Below, piece after piece: positions 1 to 8,547 of a stretch of DNA of 64,000 nt (positions are counted from its first letter, which is position 1; each line of letters begins with the position of its first letter). The position numbers and the translations under genes were made by a program. The DNA is from Synergistaceae bacterium UBA1358. GTDB taxonomy: Bacteria > Synergistota > Synergistia > Synergistales > Synergistaceae. Where the stretch lies: assembly GCA_002306075.1 (NCBI GenBank), contig DBRW01000035.1, positions 41,564 to 105,563 on the forward strand, written 5' to 3'. The notes below the pieces were generated by a model. That model worked only from the letters and a program-made list of their open reading frames with translations, searched no databases and was not told the DNA's origin.

Positions 1-57
1 TGGACCTGCGCCCAGATCCTAGGTTATTATTTCCCGGGCACAACCACAGGACAGTGA
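1..57 (+). CDS. C-terminal end of a SpoIID/LytB-like protein (partial)
   Basis: Frame 1 is open from the window edge and encodes 18 residues ending in LGYYFPGTTTGQ, then TGA at 55-57. The pattern Q-I-L-x-Y-Y-F-P-G-T matches the last conserved helix and tail of SpoIID/LytB amidase-enhancer domains, which usually end in a YYPGT-like motif. The family acts on peptidoglycan outside the cytoplasm. The stop overlaps the queA start region, so the two genes are probably co-transcribed. Only 18 codons are visible, so the family call is an inference from a short motif. Confidence 0.45.
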   Translation, partial: WTCAQILGYYFPGTTTGQ

Positions 58-68
58 GGAAGGATATT

Positions 69-1127
69 TTGGACAGCACAGGACATGATTTTTCAAAGAC
101 CTCGACATACGATTACTATCTTCCCAAAGAACTGATCGCACAGGATCCCGTAGAACCCAGAGATTCGTCAAGGCTGATGGTCCTCCATAAGGATTCAGGA
201 ATAAGAGAGCACAAAATATTCAGAGACATAAAGGATCACCTCAGGGAGGGTGATCTGCTGGTCCTCAACGACACGAGGGTCCTTCCCGCACGCGTCACGG
301 GCGTCAAAAAAAACGGCGAGGCGAAGGTCGAGATCTTTTTCCTCTCTCCGACAACAGCAGGATCCGAGAAGTGGACAGCCCTCGTGAGACCGGGCAGGAA
401 GCTTAAGGAGGGATCCCGCGTTATCCTTGGAGACGATACGGAGGTCACAGTCGGCGAAAGGCTTGAAGACGGGGTAAGGTATATACATTTCTCACCTTCC
501 GACGATCCCTTCGCGATCATACACAAGTACGGCACGACACCGCTGCCTCACTACATTACAGAGACTCATGCCGAACCTGAGCGCTACCAGACGGTATATT
601 CAAGGCCGGAAAAAGAGAACTCAGTCGCCTCTCCGACAGCCGGGCTCCATTTCACTGACAGGCTTCTGAAAGAGATCAGGGAAATGGGCGCAGACGAGAC
701 CTTCGTTACCCTGCAGGTCGGGCTCGGCACGTTCAGACCGGTCAAAACAGAGGATATATCACAGCATATAATGCACAGCGAGCTCTGTGAAGTCCCCGAG
801 GACACCGCGGCAAAGATAAGGGAAACAAAGGCAAGGGGAGGCAGGGTGATAGCTGTCGGGACCACCGTCGTAAGGACCCTTGAATCCTTTGCCCTGCATT
901 ACGGCGAAGTAAGGGCCGGGAGGCTGGACACTAGGCTCTTCATAACGCCCGGATTCGATTTCAGGGTCATAGATGCCCTGATAACGAACTATCACCTGCC
1001 CAAAAGCACCCTTCTTATGCTCGTGTCTGCGTTTGCGGGCTACGACCTGATCATGGAGGCCTACAGGGAGGCTGTGGAAATGAGATACAGGTTCTTCTCG
1101 TTCGGAGATTCGATGTTTATCTGCTGA
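69..1127 (+). CDS. queA: S-adenosylmethionine:tRNA ribosyltransferase-isomerase
   Basis: Transfers and isomerises the ribosyl part of SAM onto 7-aminomethyl-7-deazaguanine in tRNA, giving epoxyqueuosine; cytoplasmic. Family hallmarks are visible: YDYYLPKELIAQ near the N-terminus, the LVLNDTRVLPAR block, SPTAGLHFT, GLGTFRPV, TTVVRTLES and the C-terminal TNYHLPKSTLLMLVSAFAG. The length (352 residues) is normal. An in-frame GTG at 54 overlaps the upstream stop and has no clear ribosome binding site; the TTG at 69 has GAGGAAGGA at 56-64 just before it and places the conserved N-terminus correctly, so I prefer it. The gene runs toward hutI and ends at a shared hairpin. Confidence 0.95.
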   Translation: MDSTGHDFSKTSTYDYYLPKELIAQDPVEPRDSSRLMVLHKDSGIREHKIFRDIKDHLREGDLLVLNDTRVLPARVTGVKKNGEAKVEIFFLSPTTAGSEKWTALVRPGRKLKEGSRVILGDDTEVTVGERLEDGVRYIHFSPSDDPFAIIHKYGTTPLPHYITETHAEPERYQTVYSRPEKENSVASPTAGLHFTDRLLKEIREMGADETFVTLQVGLGTFRPVKTEDISQHIMHSELCEVPEDTAAKIRETKARGGRVIAVGTTVVRTLESFALHYGEVRAGRLDTRLFITPGFDFRVIDALITNYHLPKSTLLMLVSAFAGYDLIMEAYREAVEMRYRFFSFGDSMFIC

Positions 1128-1150
1128 GAACGACTGCGGATCACAAAATA

Positions 1151-1189
1151 AAAAAGAGTCAGGCCGCTGAAACGGGCCTGACTCTTTTT
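1151..1189. terminator. Bidirectional rho-independent terminator between queA and hutI
   Basis: A perfect 15-bp inverted repeat (1151-1165 with 1175-1189) has a 9-nt loop. It begins with A5 and ends with T5, so it gives a U-tract in both directions. It lies between the two convergent genes and can end both transcripts. Confidence 0.9.
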
Positions 1190-1207
1190 TATACGCCTGT
1201 TATTTGT

Positions 1208-2452
1208 CTATGCCACTCTTTCAGCCAGCTTGTGCACTTCGAGGACAGAGGTGCTTCCGACATGGTAGGCGAGCGTGGTCGGCGTCTCCCCGTCAAGGAC
1301 GAGGAAGTCTGCCTGCTTTCCGGGCTCCAGGCTTCCTACCTTGTGCTGCCTGTTTATGGCATATGCTGCGTTGAGCGTTGCCGCCGAAAGCGCCTCTTCG
1401 ACAGTCATATCCATGTTCATGACGCCGAGGCCGAATATGAAAGGGACCGACTCGCAGAAGCATGATCCGGGGTTGCAGTCCGTGGCGAGCGCGACCGGGA
1501 CTTCCCAGTCTATCATCTCTCTGCCTTTGGCATAGGGCTTTTTGAGGCTGTAAGCCGTTGCCGGGAGAAGGACCGCGATCGATCCGGCCCTTCCCATCGC
1601 ACGGAGGTTTTCCTCGGCTGCGGCGAGAAGGTGTTCCGCCGACCTGACTCCGAGCTCGGCAGCAAGACCGGCTCCACCGAGGTCATGCACTTCGTCTGCA
1701 TGTATCTTCAGCCCGAAGCCCATCTCCCTCGCCGCATTGAGTATCTTTCTGCTCTGCGCGACAGAGAAGACTCCCTCTTCGCAGAATATGTCGCAGAACT
1801 CGGCGATGCCCTGTTCCCTGACCTTGGGCAGCATCTCGTTGATGATGAGGTCAACGAAGTCGTCCGGCCTCTCTTTGTATTCGACAGGCACGGCGTGCGC
1901 GCCCATGAACGTCGGCACCACGTCAAGCGGGGTCTCCCTTGATATCCTGCTTATGACGGAGAGCATCTTGAGTTCGAGCTCAAGGTCGAGGCCGTAGCCG
2001 CTCTTTATCTCGATGGTCGTCGTTCCCTTGGCAAGGGCAGACAGCGCGAGCTTCTTCGTTGCAGAGAAGAGCTCTTCTTCCGTCACAGACTTTACGGCGT
2101 TCACCGAAGAGAGTATCCCGCCTCCGCGCTTAAGTATCTCAAGGTAGGGGAGTCCGTCGAGCCTCATCTTGAACTCGTCTTCGCGTCTCTTCGCGAAACA
2201 GAGATGGGTGTGAGGATCCACGAATCCCGGGATCACGCAGGCTCCTCCCATATCCCTCTCTTCGTTCACGGCATATGCAGATATGCTGTGAAGGACTTCG
2301 CTTTCGTCTCCTATCTTCTCGATCAGCCCGTTGACAGCAAGGATGGCTCCCTTGGAGTACTCCCTGATCTTTCCCTGTTCTTTGCCTCTGAGGGGGTGTC
2401 CGGGATCCTGAGGGGTAAATATTCTGGCGTTCCTGTAAAGTTTTACTGTCAT
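1208..2452 (-). CDS. hutI: Imidazolonepropionase
   Basis: Hydrolyses 4-imidazolone-5-propionate to N-formimino-L-glutamate, the third step of histidine degradation. It is a cytoplasmic metal-dependent amidohydrolase of 414 residues, normal for HutI. Metal ligands H81 and H83 sit in VDPHTHLCFAKRREDEF. Further on are KIHADEVHDLGGAGLA, the SAEHLL histidine and the ATDCNPGS segment carrying the catalytic Asp. The ATG start overlaps the stop of the preceding formiminotransferase gene by 4 bp (ATGA), so the two are translationally coupled. It is the last gene of the minus-strand arm hutH-ftcD-hutI. Confidence 0.96.
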   Translation of the reverse strand: MTVKLYRNARIFTPQDPGHPLRGKEQGKIREYSKGAILAVNGLIEKIGDESEVLHSISAYAVNEERDMGGACVIPGFVDPHTHLCFAKRREDEFKMRLDGLPYLEILKRGGGILSSVNAVKSVTEEELFSATKKLALSALAKGTTTIEIKSGYGLDLELELKMLSVISRISRETPLDVVPTFMGAHAVPVEYKERPDDFVDLIINEMLPKVREQGIAEFCDIFCEEGVFSVAQSRKILNAAREMGFGLKIHADEVHDLGGAGLAAELGVRSAEHLLAAAEENLRAMGRAGSIAVLLPATAYSLKKPYAKGREMIDWEVPVALATDCNPGSCFCESVPFIFGLGVMNMDMTVEEALSAATLNAAYAINRQHKVGSLEPGKQADFLVLDGETPTTLAYHVGSTSVLEVHKLAERVA

Positions 2453-3372
2453 TCCGCCCTCTCTCCCATCAGTTCCAGAAGCTGAAGTTCCAGTACCTGT
2501 GCGGGATCGAAGTCGTTGATCTGCATATAGTAAGCAGCGCTTTCAAGTATCGCGTTGACGGGGATCATGCCGTATACCTCGGTCTCGATGACCTGGACTC
2601 CCCATCTCCTGGCTTCCATCCTGATCATTTCAAGGACCCTGTAGAGCGAGTTCTTTTCGTAATCGACAAGGTTCATGCTTACCTGTGTGATGCCGCGCTC
2701 CTCGAGGGCGAGGCCTATGCCCTTGACGTGGCAGAAGCCGCCCGAAGATGCCCTGACCGTGTTCGCTATCTTCTTTGCGATCTCGACGTTGGGCGTATCG
2801 AGGTTTACGTTGAATGCCACGAGGAACTTGCGTGCACCTATGACAGTGGCTCCGGCCGTGGGATGGAGTCCGGGGCCGCCCACATCGGGCATCCTTTCCT
2901 CTTTGGTCTTCGCCTCTTCCTTAAGGACTTCATACTGTCCCTTGCGGATGACCTCAAGGCGCTTCCTTTCGGGCCTCTTTGCGGCATCTTCGTAGAAATA
3001 GACAGGTATGCCGCACTCTTTGAAATAACGTTCACCGAAGTTGTGGGCGAGTTCTATGCACTCTTCCATCGTGATGCCCTTTATGGGTGTGAAGGGGACC
3101 ACGTCGACGGCTCCTATCCTCGGATGTCCGCCCTGGTGCGAATTCATGTCTATGTTCGCAAGGGCGACCTTCGCTGCTTCGATCAGGGCATCCTGGATCG
3201 GCGCAGGGGCTCCGACAAGGCTTATGACCAGCCTGTTGTGGTCTTCATCAGCTCTGTGGTCAAGAAGGTAGACTCCCTTTTTGCCCTTGAAACAGTCGAC
3301 TATCTTTTCGATAACTTCGGGGCGCCTTCCTTCGCTGAAGTTCGGCACACATTCGATCAGCTGCATTGCCAT
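2449..3372 (-). CDS. Glutamate formimidoyltransferase (stand-alone FTCD N-half)
   Basis: Transfers the formimino group of N-formiminoglutamate to tetrahydrofolate, releasing glutamate; this is the folate branch of histidine catabolism. The 307-residue protein starts with the family signature LIECVPNFSEGR. It carries SHQGGHPRIGAVDVVPF, where H83 corresponds to the catalytic His82 described for the mammalian enzyme. In animals this domain is fused to the cyclodeaminase. Here the partner domain is a separate gene at 7199-7828 on the other strand. It lies 35 bp after hutH and overlaps hutI by 4 bp. The ATG at 3372 has GGAGG about 7 nt upstream. Confidence 0.95.
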   Translation of the reverse strand: MAMQLIECVPNFSEGRRPEVIEKIVDCFKGKKGVYLLDHRADEDHNRLVISLVGAPAPIQDALIEAAKVALANIDMNSHQGGHPRIGAVDVVPFTPIKGITMEECIELAHNFGERYFKECGIPVYFYEDAAKRPERKRLEVIRKGQYEVLKEEAKTKEERMPDVGGPGLHPTAGATVIGARKFLVAFNVNLDTPNVEIAKKIANTVRASSGGFCHVKGIGLALEERGITQVSMNLVDYEKNSLYRVLEMIRMEARRWGVQVIETEVYGMIPVNAILESAAYYMQINDFDPAQVLELQLLELMGERAE

Positions 3373-3407
3373 AATTATTCCTCCCTGTGTATTTTTGACT
3401 GGATTGA

Positions 3408-4940
3408 CTACCTGAGTTCCCCTGTCTCTTTCTCCACGGCTTCAATTATAGTGCCATTGTCCACGAGTTCAAGGGATTTCAGCATAAGGGGCTGCATGTA
3501 CTGGTCCTTTGCGTAGAAGGGGACCTCTTTCCTGAACGCTTTATATGCCGCCGAAGTACCGCGTCCCGGTTTGAGCGGGGCCCTGAAGTCGATCCCCTGA
3601 GCGGCGTTGAGCATCTCTATGGAGATGACTCTCTTCACGTTGTTGAGGATCGTCAGCCCTTTCCTTGCGCTGTAGCCGCCCATGGAGACGTGGTCTTCCT
3701 GGCCTGCCGATGTCGGGATCGAGTCGACGACTGAGGGATGGGCGAGCACTTTGTTCTCGGAGACTATCGCTGCGGCCGTGTACTGCGGGATCATAAAGCC
3801 GCTGTTCACTCCGCTTTCCGCGACCAGAAACGGAGGCAGATCGGAGAGCTTGTGGTCCACGAGCCTTGCTATGCGCCTTTCGGATATGTTGGCCAGCTCG
3901 GCTACCGCTATCCCGAAGAAATCCATCGCCATCGCGATCGGCTGGCCGTGGAAATTGCCTCCGCTGATCGCTTCGCCGTCCTGGTGGAAGATGATCGGGT
4001 TGTCCGTCACCGAGTTTATCTCTATGTTGATGACGTTTTCAACGTATGAGACGGCATCCCTGCTTGCCCCGTGAACCTGGGGGAGGCAGCGGAGCGAGTA
4101 TGCGTCCTGGACCCTGTCCTTCTTATATGTCTCGATTATCTCGCTGCCCTCTATCAGTTTTCTCATGTTTTCCGCCACGATGCTCTGTCCCACCTGCGGA
4201 CGGAGGTCGTGTGTGCGTTTGTCGAATGCGTAGGGTACTGCGTGAAGAGCCTCGGCAGAGAGCGCCGCCGCGATATCTGCGTTCTTCAGCAGTTTCTTCG
4301 CGTCATAGAGGCAGAGCGCGGCTATGCCGGTCATGACCGTCGTGCCGTTGTTGAGGGCAAGCCCCTCTTTGGGCATAAGGTCGACAGGCTTGAGTCCGGT
4401 CATGTTAAGAGCCTCGCTGGTAGGCATCTTTTTGCCCTGGTAGACCACGTCGCCGAGACCGATCAGAGTTATGGCGAGATGTGAAAGCGGGCAGAGGTCT
4501 CCGCTCGCGCCGACAGATCCCTGACGCGGTATCACGGGATGGATGCCGAGATTCAGATAATTGACGAGCTGGGTGAGGGTATTGAGGCTTATCCCCGAGT
4601 ATCCCCTGGTGAGAGTGTTGATCCTGAGAAGCATTATCGCACGGACGAAGTCCTCTGGCAGGGCTTCGCCGAATCCGCATGCATGGCTCATAAGCAGGTT
4701 TTCCTGGAGCTGGCGGCTCTGATCCCTGGGGATGACCACCGAAGCAAGGTCTCCGAAGCCCGTCGTGACTCCGTAAACCACCCTTCCTTCGTTGACCCAT
4801 TCCTTGACCGAGTCGGCGCATTCCGCTATGGCTTTCTTCGCGCCCGGATCTATCTCTACCTTGTAACCGTTCCTTGCCACGTTGACGATATCGTTGATAG
4901 TAAGAGATTTTCCATCAAGAACTACCGTATTCAAGCTCAT
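3408..4940 (-). CDS. hutH: Histidine ammonia-lyase
   Basis: Removes ammonia from L-histidine to give trans-urocanate, the entry step of the pathway; cytoplasmic homotetramer. At 510 residues it matches the family. The cofactor tripeptide A145-S146-G147 in GSVGASGDLCPLSHL forms the MIO electrophile. The catalytic tyrosine is Y56 in VVYGVTTGFG, and SVTDNPIIF and QEDHVSMGG are also conserved. It is first in the minus arm and diverges from hutU across a 228-bp AT-rich promoter region. I could not pick a convincing -35/-10 pair for hutH, although TATAAC- and TTATAG-like hexamers are present on the minus strand near 4960-5000. Confidence 0.97.
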   Translation of the reverse strand: MSLNTVVLDGKSLTINDIVNVARNGYKVEIDPGAKKAIAECADSVKEWVNEGRVVYGVTTGFGDLASVVIPRDQSRQLQENLLMSHACGFGEALPEDFVRAIMLLRINTLTRGYSGISLNTLTQLVNYLNLGIHPVIPRQGSVGASGDLCPLSHLAITLIGLGDVVYQGKKMPTSEALNMTGLKPVDLMPKEGLALNNGTTVMTGIAALCLYDAKKLLKNADIAAALSAEALHAVPYAFDKRTHDLRPQVGQSIVAENMRKLIEGSEIIETYKKDRVQDAYSLRCLPQVHGASRDAVSYVENVINIEINSVTDNPIIFHQDGEAISGGNFHGQPIAMAMDFFGIAVAELANISERRIARLVDHKLSDLPPFLVAESGVNSGFMIPQYTAAAIVSENKVLAHPSVVDSIPTSAGQEDHVSMGGYSARKGLTILNNVKRVISIEMLNAAQGIDFRAPLKPGRGTSAAYKAFRKEVPFYAKDQYMQPLMLKSLELVDNGTIIEAVEKETGELR

Positions 4941-5060
4941 CTCAAAAATCCCCCTTTTCTTGTTATAATGCTGTTATCTGAGGCCTGCAGTGCTATAATC
5001 ATGATATTAGGATGAAACATTTTACTGTTAGATATTTATCATATTTCACAGCTTTAATAC

Positions 5061-5089
5061 TTTCCAATCCTAAATCTTTGCGTTACAAT
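5061..5089 (+). promoter_or_regulatory. Putative sigma70-type promoter of hutU
   Basis: TTTCCA (5061-5066) and TACAAT (5084-5089) are separated by 17 bp. The predicted transcription start, near 5096, falls just before the inverted repeat at 5101-5128. The -10 is good and the -35 matches in four of six positions. Confidence 0.5.
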
Positions 5090-5100
5090 TAGTATAGTCA

Positions 5101-5128
5101 GATATTTTTCTTAGTCAAGAAAAATATC
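5101..5128. promoter_or_regulatory. Perfect inverted repeat, candidate hut operator
   Basis: Two 12-bp arms (5101-5112 and 5117-5128) are exact reverse complements around the 4-nt centre AGTC. They lie at the start of the hutU transcript, 40 bp before its start codon. The stem is AT-rich and no T-run follows it, so it is not a terminator. Its size and position fit a binding site for a dimeric repressor controlling the divergent hut operons. No regulator gene is present in the window. Confidence 0.6.
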
Positions 5129-5168
5129 AGGAGAGAGTTAAAAAAATAAGAAACGGAGTTGACCAAAT

Positions 5169-7184
5169 ATGTTTGATCCTAAGACAGGAAAAGCACTTGA
5201 GATAGCTCTGGATTTTCCGGATGGACTTCCTCCCAAGCCAGAATTCGAACCGGGCATCAGGAGGGCACCCAACAGAGGACAGGTACTGAACGAAAAAGAG
5301 ACGGTGCTGGCACTTAAGAACGCGCTCCGCTACATCCCGGAGAAATACCATAAAGAGATAGCACCCGAATTCCTCGAGGAATACCGTGAACACGGACGCA
5401 TATACGGCTATCGTTTCAGACCTCAGGGACGCCTGTACGGCAAGCCCATCGACGAGTACAAGGGCAAGTGCATAGAAGGAAAAGCCTTCCAGGTCATGAT
5501 CGACAACAATCTCGATTTTGACGTGGCGCTTTACCCCTACGAACTGGTCACATACGGAGAGACCGGACAGGTATGCCAGAACTGGATGCAGTACAGTCTT
5601 ATCAAGAAATACCTTGAGATCCTGACGCCCGACCAGACACTCGTCGTACAGTCCGGACATCCGCTCGGACTCTTCAGGTCGCACCCCTCGGCACCGAGGG
5701 TCATCCTTACGAACGGCCTGATGGTAGGCATGTTCGACAACCCCAAAGACTTCACAAGGGCGGCCGCTCTTGGCGTCGCGAACTACGGACAGATGACAGC
5801 GGGCGGATGGATGTACATCGGACCGCAGGGGATCGTCCACGGAACGTACAACACTCTGCTGAACGCGGGAAGAAAGAGGTTCCACCTGCCGGAAGGCAAG
5901 GGGCTTGCGGGCCATCTTTTCGTCTCCTCGGGCCTTGGCGGCATGAGCGGAGCTCAGCCTAAGGCAGCGGAGATAGCAGGCGCTGCGGCAATAATCGCAG
6001 AGGTCGACCCGTCCCGCATCGAAACAAGATACAGCCAGGGATGGGTGAGCAAGAGGACCAAAGACCTCGCTGAGGCTTTCGGTTGGGCGAAGGAGGCCAT
6101 GGACGCAGGCAAACCTCTTTCCATAGCCTACGAGGGCAACATCGTAGACCTTCTGCAGTACGCTCTCGACAATGACATCAACATCGAACTGCTCTCCGAC
6201 CAGACATCATGCCATGCCGTTTACGACGGCGGCTACTGCCCGCAGGGCATCACCTTCGAAGAGAGGACCAGGCTCCTCGCGGAGGACAAAGAAGAATTCT
6301 GCAGGCTGGTCGACAAAACGCTCAGGAAACACTTCGAACTCATAAAGGCGCTGACGGCAAAGGGAACTTACTTCTTCGACTACGGCAACTCATTCATGAG
6401 GGCGGTATTCGATGCAGGCGTGACCGAGATCGCAAAGAATGGCGTCGATACGTACGAAGGGTTCATCTTCCCGTCATACGTGGAAGATATAATGGGACCG
6501 CTCCTCTTCGACTACGGCTACGGACCGTTCCGCTGGTGCTGCCTCAGCCGCGATCCCGAGGACCTCAGGAAGACCGACCGCGCCGCTATGGAATGCATCG
6601 ATCCGACCCGCAGGTTCCAGGATCACGACAACTGGGTATGGATCAGGGATGCCGAAAAGAACAAGCTCGTGGTCGGCACACAGTGCAGGATACTCTACCA
6701 GGATGAAGAGGGAAGGGTCCGCATAGCGCTTAAGTTCAACGAGATGGTACGTACCGGGGAGATAGGTCCGGTAATGCTCGGCAGAGACCATCACGACGTC
6801 TCCGGTACAGACTCGCCCTACCGCGAAACTTCCAACATCAAGGACGGAAGCAACGTGATGGGCGAGATGGCGATCCACTGCTTCGCCGGAAACTGCGCAA
6901 GGGGAATGAGCCTTGTCGCACTCCACAACGGCGGGGGAGTCGGGACCGGCAAAGCGATCAACGGAGGCTTCGGCCTTGTCCTTGACGGAAGCGAGAGGGT
7001 CGACAACATCATCAGGTCTTCGCTCAGCTGGGACGTCATAAGCGGAGTCGCGAGAAGAGCATGGGCAAGGAATGAAAACGCGCTTTCGACGGTGGCTGAG
7101 TTCAACCGCAAGAGAAGCGACGGTCACATCACAGTTCCTTACATCGCAGACGAAGAATATCTTACAAAGCTCGTAAAAGGATAG
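5169..7184 (+). CDS. hutU: Urocanate hydratase, long form
   Basis: Adds water to urocanate to give 4-imidazolone-5-propionate, using tightly bound NAD+ as an electrophile; cytoplasmic. Hallmarks are GQMTAGGWMYIGPQGIVHGT (about residues 207-226), the NAD-binding GLGGMSGAQPKA at 255-266, and GRDHHD...SPYRETSNIKDGSN toward the C-terminus. A cysteine lies in TQCRI, roughly where the active-site Cys of the short enzymes is expected. At 671 residues it is about 110 longer than the Pseudomonas/Bacillus type and closer in length to animal urocanase. ATG 5169 has GGAG 10 nt upstream. It is followed after 14 bp by the cyclodeaminase gene. Confidence 0.96.
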   Translation: MFDPKTGKALEIALDFPDGLPPKPEFEPGIRRAPNRGQVLNEKETVLALKNALRYIPEKYHKEIAPEFLEEYREHGRIYGYRFRPQGRLYGKPIDEYKGKCIEGKAFQVMIDNNLDFDVALYPYELVTYGETGQVCQNWMQYSLIKKYLEILTPDQTLVVQSGHPLGLFRSHPSAPRVILTNGLMVGMFDNPKDFTRAAALGVANYGQMTAGGWMYIGPQGIVHGTYNTLLNAGRKRFHLPEGKGLAGHLFVSSGLGGMSGAQPKAAEIAGAAAIIAEVDPSRIETRYSQGWVSKRTKDLAEAFGWAKEAMDAGKPLSIAYEGNIVDLLQYALDNDINIELLSDQTSCHAVYDGGYCPQGITFEERTRLLAEDKEEFCRLVDKTLRKHFELIKALTAKGTYFFDYGNSFMRAVFDAGVTEIAKNGVDTYEGFIFPSYVEDIMGPLLFDYGYGPFRWCCLSRDPEDLRKTDRAAMECIDPTRRFQDHDNWVWIRDAEKNKLVVGTQCRILYQDEEGRVRIALKFNEMVRTGEIGPVMLGRDHHDVSGTDSPYRETSNIKDGSNVMGEMAIHCFAGNCARGMSLVALHNGGGVGTGKAINGGFGLVLDGSERVDNIIRSSLSWDVISGVARRAWARNENALSTVAEFNRKRSDGHITVPYIADEEYLTKLVKG

Positions 7185-7198
7185 CAGGAGGAGACCCT

Positions 7199-7828
7199 AT
7201 GAAATTTGAGAGGATGGAAATACGCGCGTTTCTCGATGAGCTTGCCTCGGACTCTCCGGCACCGGGAGGCGGAAGCGTAGCGGCACTGTGCGCTTCCCTC
7301 GGATCGGCGCTCGTCTCTATGGTGGCAAACCTGACAATCGGCAAGGAGAAATACAAAGACAGCTGGCAGACTATGGAAGACGTGGTCGGCAAAAGCGAAT
7401 CGCTCAGGTTCAAATTCATTGACCTGATGAACAAAGATACCGAGTCGTTCAACACCTTCATGGCTGCCATGAAACTGCCCAAATCGACCGAAGAAGAAAA
7501 GTGTGCCCGCAGGAAGGCAATGGCAGAGGCCTCGAAGCTCGCCACAAAAGTCCCGCTAATGACCCTGGAAGCATGCGTCGAGATGAGCGAACTGGCTTAC
7601 CTTGCTGCAAGAGACGGGAACCCGAACACGATAAGCGATGCCGGAAGCGCCGCTCTCATTTCCGAGGCGGCGGGAAAGGCAGCTGCCTACAACGTGAAGA
7701 TAAACCTTCCCGGCGTCACGGACGAAACCTTCTCCGCCGACTTCAAGGCAAGGATGGAGGAGGCACTTGTGCAGCTCACGGCGAACGTGAAGAAGACCGA
7801 AGAGCTGCTGGACAAGTCACTGAGCTAG
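7199..7828 (+). CDS. Formimidoyltetrahydrofolate cyclodeaminase
   Basis: Converts 5-formimino-THF to 5,10-methenyl-THF and ammonia, completing the folate branch of histidine breakdown. The 209-residue protein has the FtcD/FchA fold signature near the start, DSPAPGGGSVAALCASLGSAL, and is mostly helical. It is the stand-alone equivalent of the C-terminal half of mammalian FTCD. It sits 14 bp after hutU with GGAGGAG just before the ATG, so it is in one operon with it. The released C1 unit and ammonia fit a fermentative role. The family name is secure; methenyl-THF cyclohydrolase side activity cannot be judged from sequence. Confidence 0.93.
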   Translation: MKFERMEIRAFLDELASDSPAPGGGSVAALCASLGSALVSMVANLTIGKEKYKDSWQTMEDVVGKSESLRFKFIDLMNKDTESFNTFMAAMKLPKSTEEEKCARRKAMAEASKLATKVPLMTLEACVEMSELAYLAARDGNPNTISDAGSAALISEAAGKAAAYNVKINLPGVTDETFSADFKARMEEALVQLTANVKKTEELLDKSLS

Positions 7829-7844
7829 TATTTCCCCGAAAAGA

Positions 7845-7885
7845 AAAAAGCAGGCCGCCGGATATACCCAGGCGGCCTGCTTTTT
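7845..7885. terminator. Rho-independent terminator after the hutU operon
   Basis: A 15-bp perfect stem (7845-7859 with 7871-7885) has an 11-nt loop. It is flanked by A5 and T5, so it works for the hutU operon and also for the convergent EamA-like gene. Confidence 0.9.
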
Positions 7886-7906
7886 GTTTTGACGGAGTAC
7901 TAAATA

Positions 7907-8332
7907 TTATTTATTGATGAATATCAGGCCTGCGATGCAAAGTATCATCCCGATCACCTTGTTCAGGGTAAAACTGTCCCTGTAGAATAATACTCCCACA
8001 AGGACCAGCGCGACAGCAAGGCAGATGTTCGCCACTAGCGATCCTATGCTGATGTTCCATCCGACCCTGTACATGATAATGAACCCCATCTCAAGGCATA
8101 CTATCGCGGCCCCCAGCACAAGGCTGTTCCAGGTGATGCTCCTGATATCCGCGGGGAAATTTTTAAAGTGTCCGGTAAAGAGGTACAGCCCCAGACATGC
8201 GCTTCCCGCCACGATATAGGTCACAAGCAGCGAAAAATAGGGATCCGCGCCCTCAGAGATAGATTTTGAACAGATGTGATAGAGGATATTTGAGAAAACG
8301 ATAAAGCCTATCGGCCAGTAATAACTCCACAT
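7907..8332 (-). CDS. Half-size EamA/DMT-superfamily membrane protein
   Basis: A 141-residue integral membrane protein with four hydrophobic segments (about residues 4-22, 36-54, 70-90 and 95-139, the last possibly two short helices). Its C-terminal LNKVIGMILCIAGLIFI is typical of the end of EamA domains. Half-length members of this superfamily pair to make a ten-helix-like transporter or act as small exporters or flippases. The substrate cannot be told. The GGAGG about 9 nt before the ATG at 8332 supports the start. It is a single gene, convergent with the hutU operon and transcribed from its own promoter. Confidence 0.75.
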   Translation of the reverse strand: MWSYYWPIGFIVFSNILYHICSKSISEGADPYFSLLVTYIVAGSACLGLYLFTGHFKNFPADIRSITWNSLVLGAAIVCLEMGFIIMYRVGWNISIGSLVANICLAVALVLVGVLFYRDSFTLNKVIGMILCIAGLIFINK

Positions 8333-8408
8333 GTACCTTGTCCTCCGATCGGGGATAGCTGATCTCCGTCCGGCCTAACTGCCGGCAGCCATTCGGCCTT
8401 GCCGGATT

Positions 8409-8438
8409 ATCATATATCAGACCCTCCCAATAGTGCAA
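8409..8438 (-). promoter_or_regulatory. Possible promoter of the EamA-like gene
   Basis: On the minus strand, TTGCAC (8433-8438) and TATGAT (8409-8414) are 18 bp apart. They lie about 75 bp upstream of the ATG at 8332. The -35 is weak. The rest of the 8333-8547 gap holds no gene. Confidence 0.35.
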
Positions 8439-8476
8439 ACAAATGTAAGAAGATCAGAGACCGTCTATTTCGATCG

Positions 8477-8515
8477 AAAACGGCAGGGAAGGTGTATATC
8501 AGTCCCTCCCTGCCG
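8477..8515 (-). terminator. Rho-independent terminator of the serine operon
   Basis: A 9-bp GC-rich stem (8481-8489 with 8507-8515) is followed on the minus strand by TTTT (8480-8477). It lies 33 bp after the serA stop. Confidence 0.8.
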
Positions 8516-8547
8516 CCGGTGTGCCTAAAATATTACTGTACGCTCTT

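Noticed and set aside
2728..3516. A 262-codon plus-strand frame opposite the formiminotransferase gene
   Set aside because: Reverse complement of a clearly conserved gene; no motif.
5127..5915. A 262-codon minus-strand frame within hutU
   Set aside because: Shadow of hutU; it lacks any domain and would cover the hutU promoter and operator.
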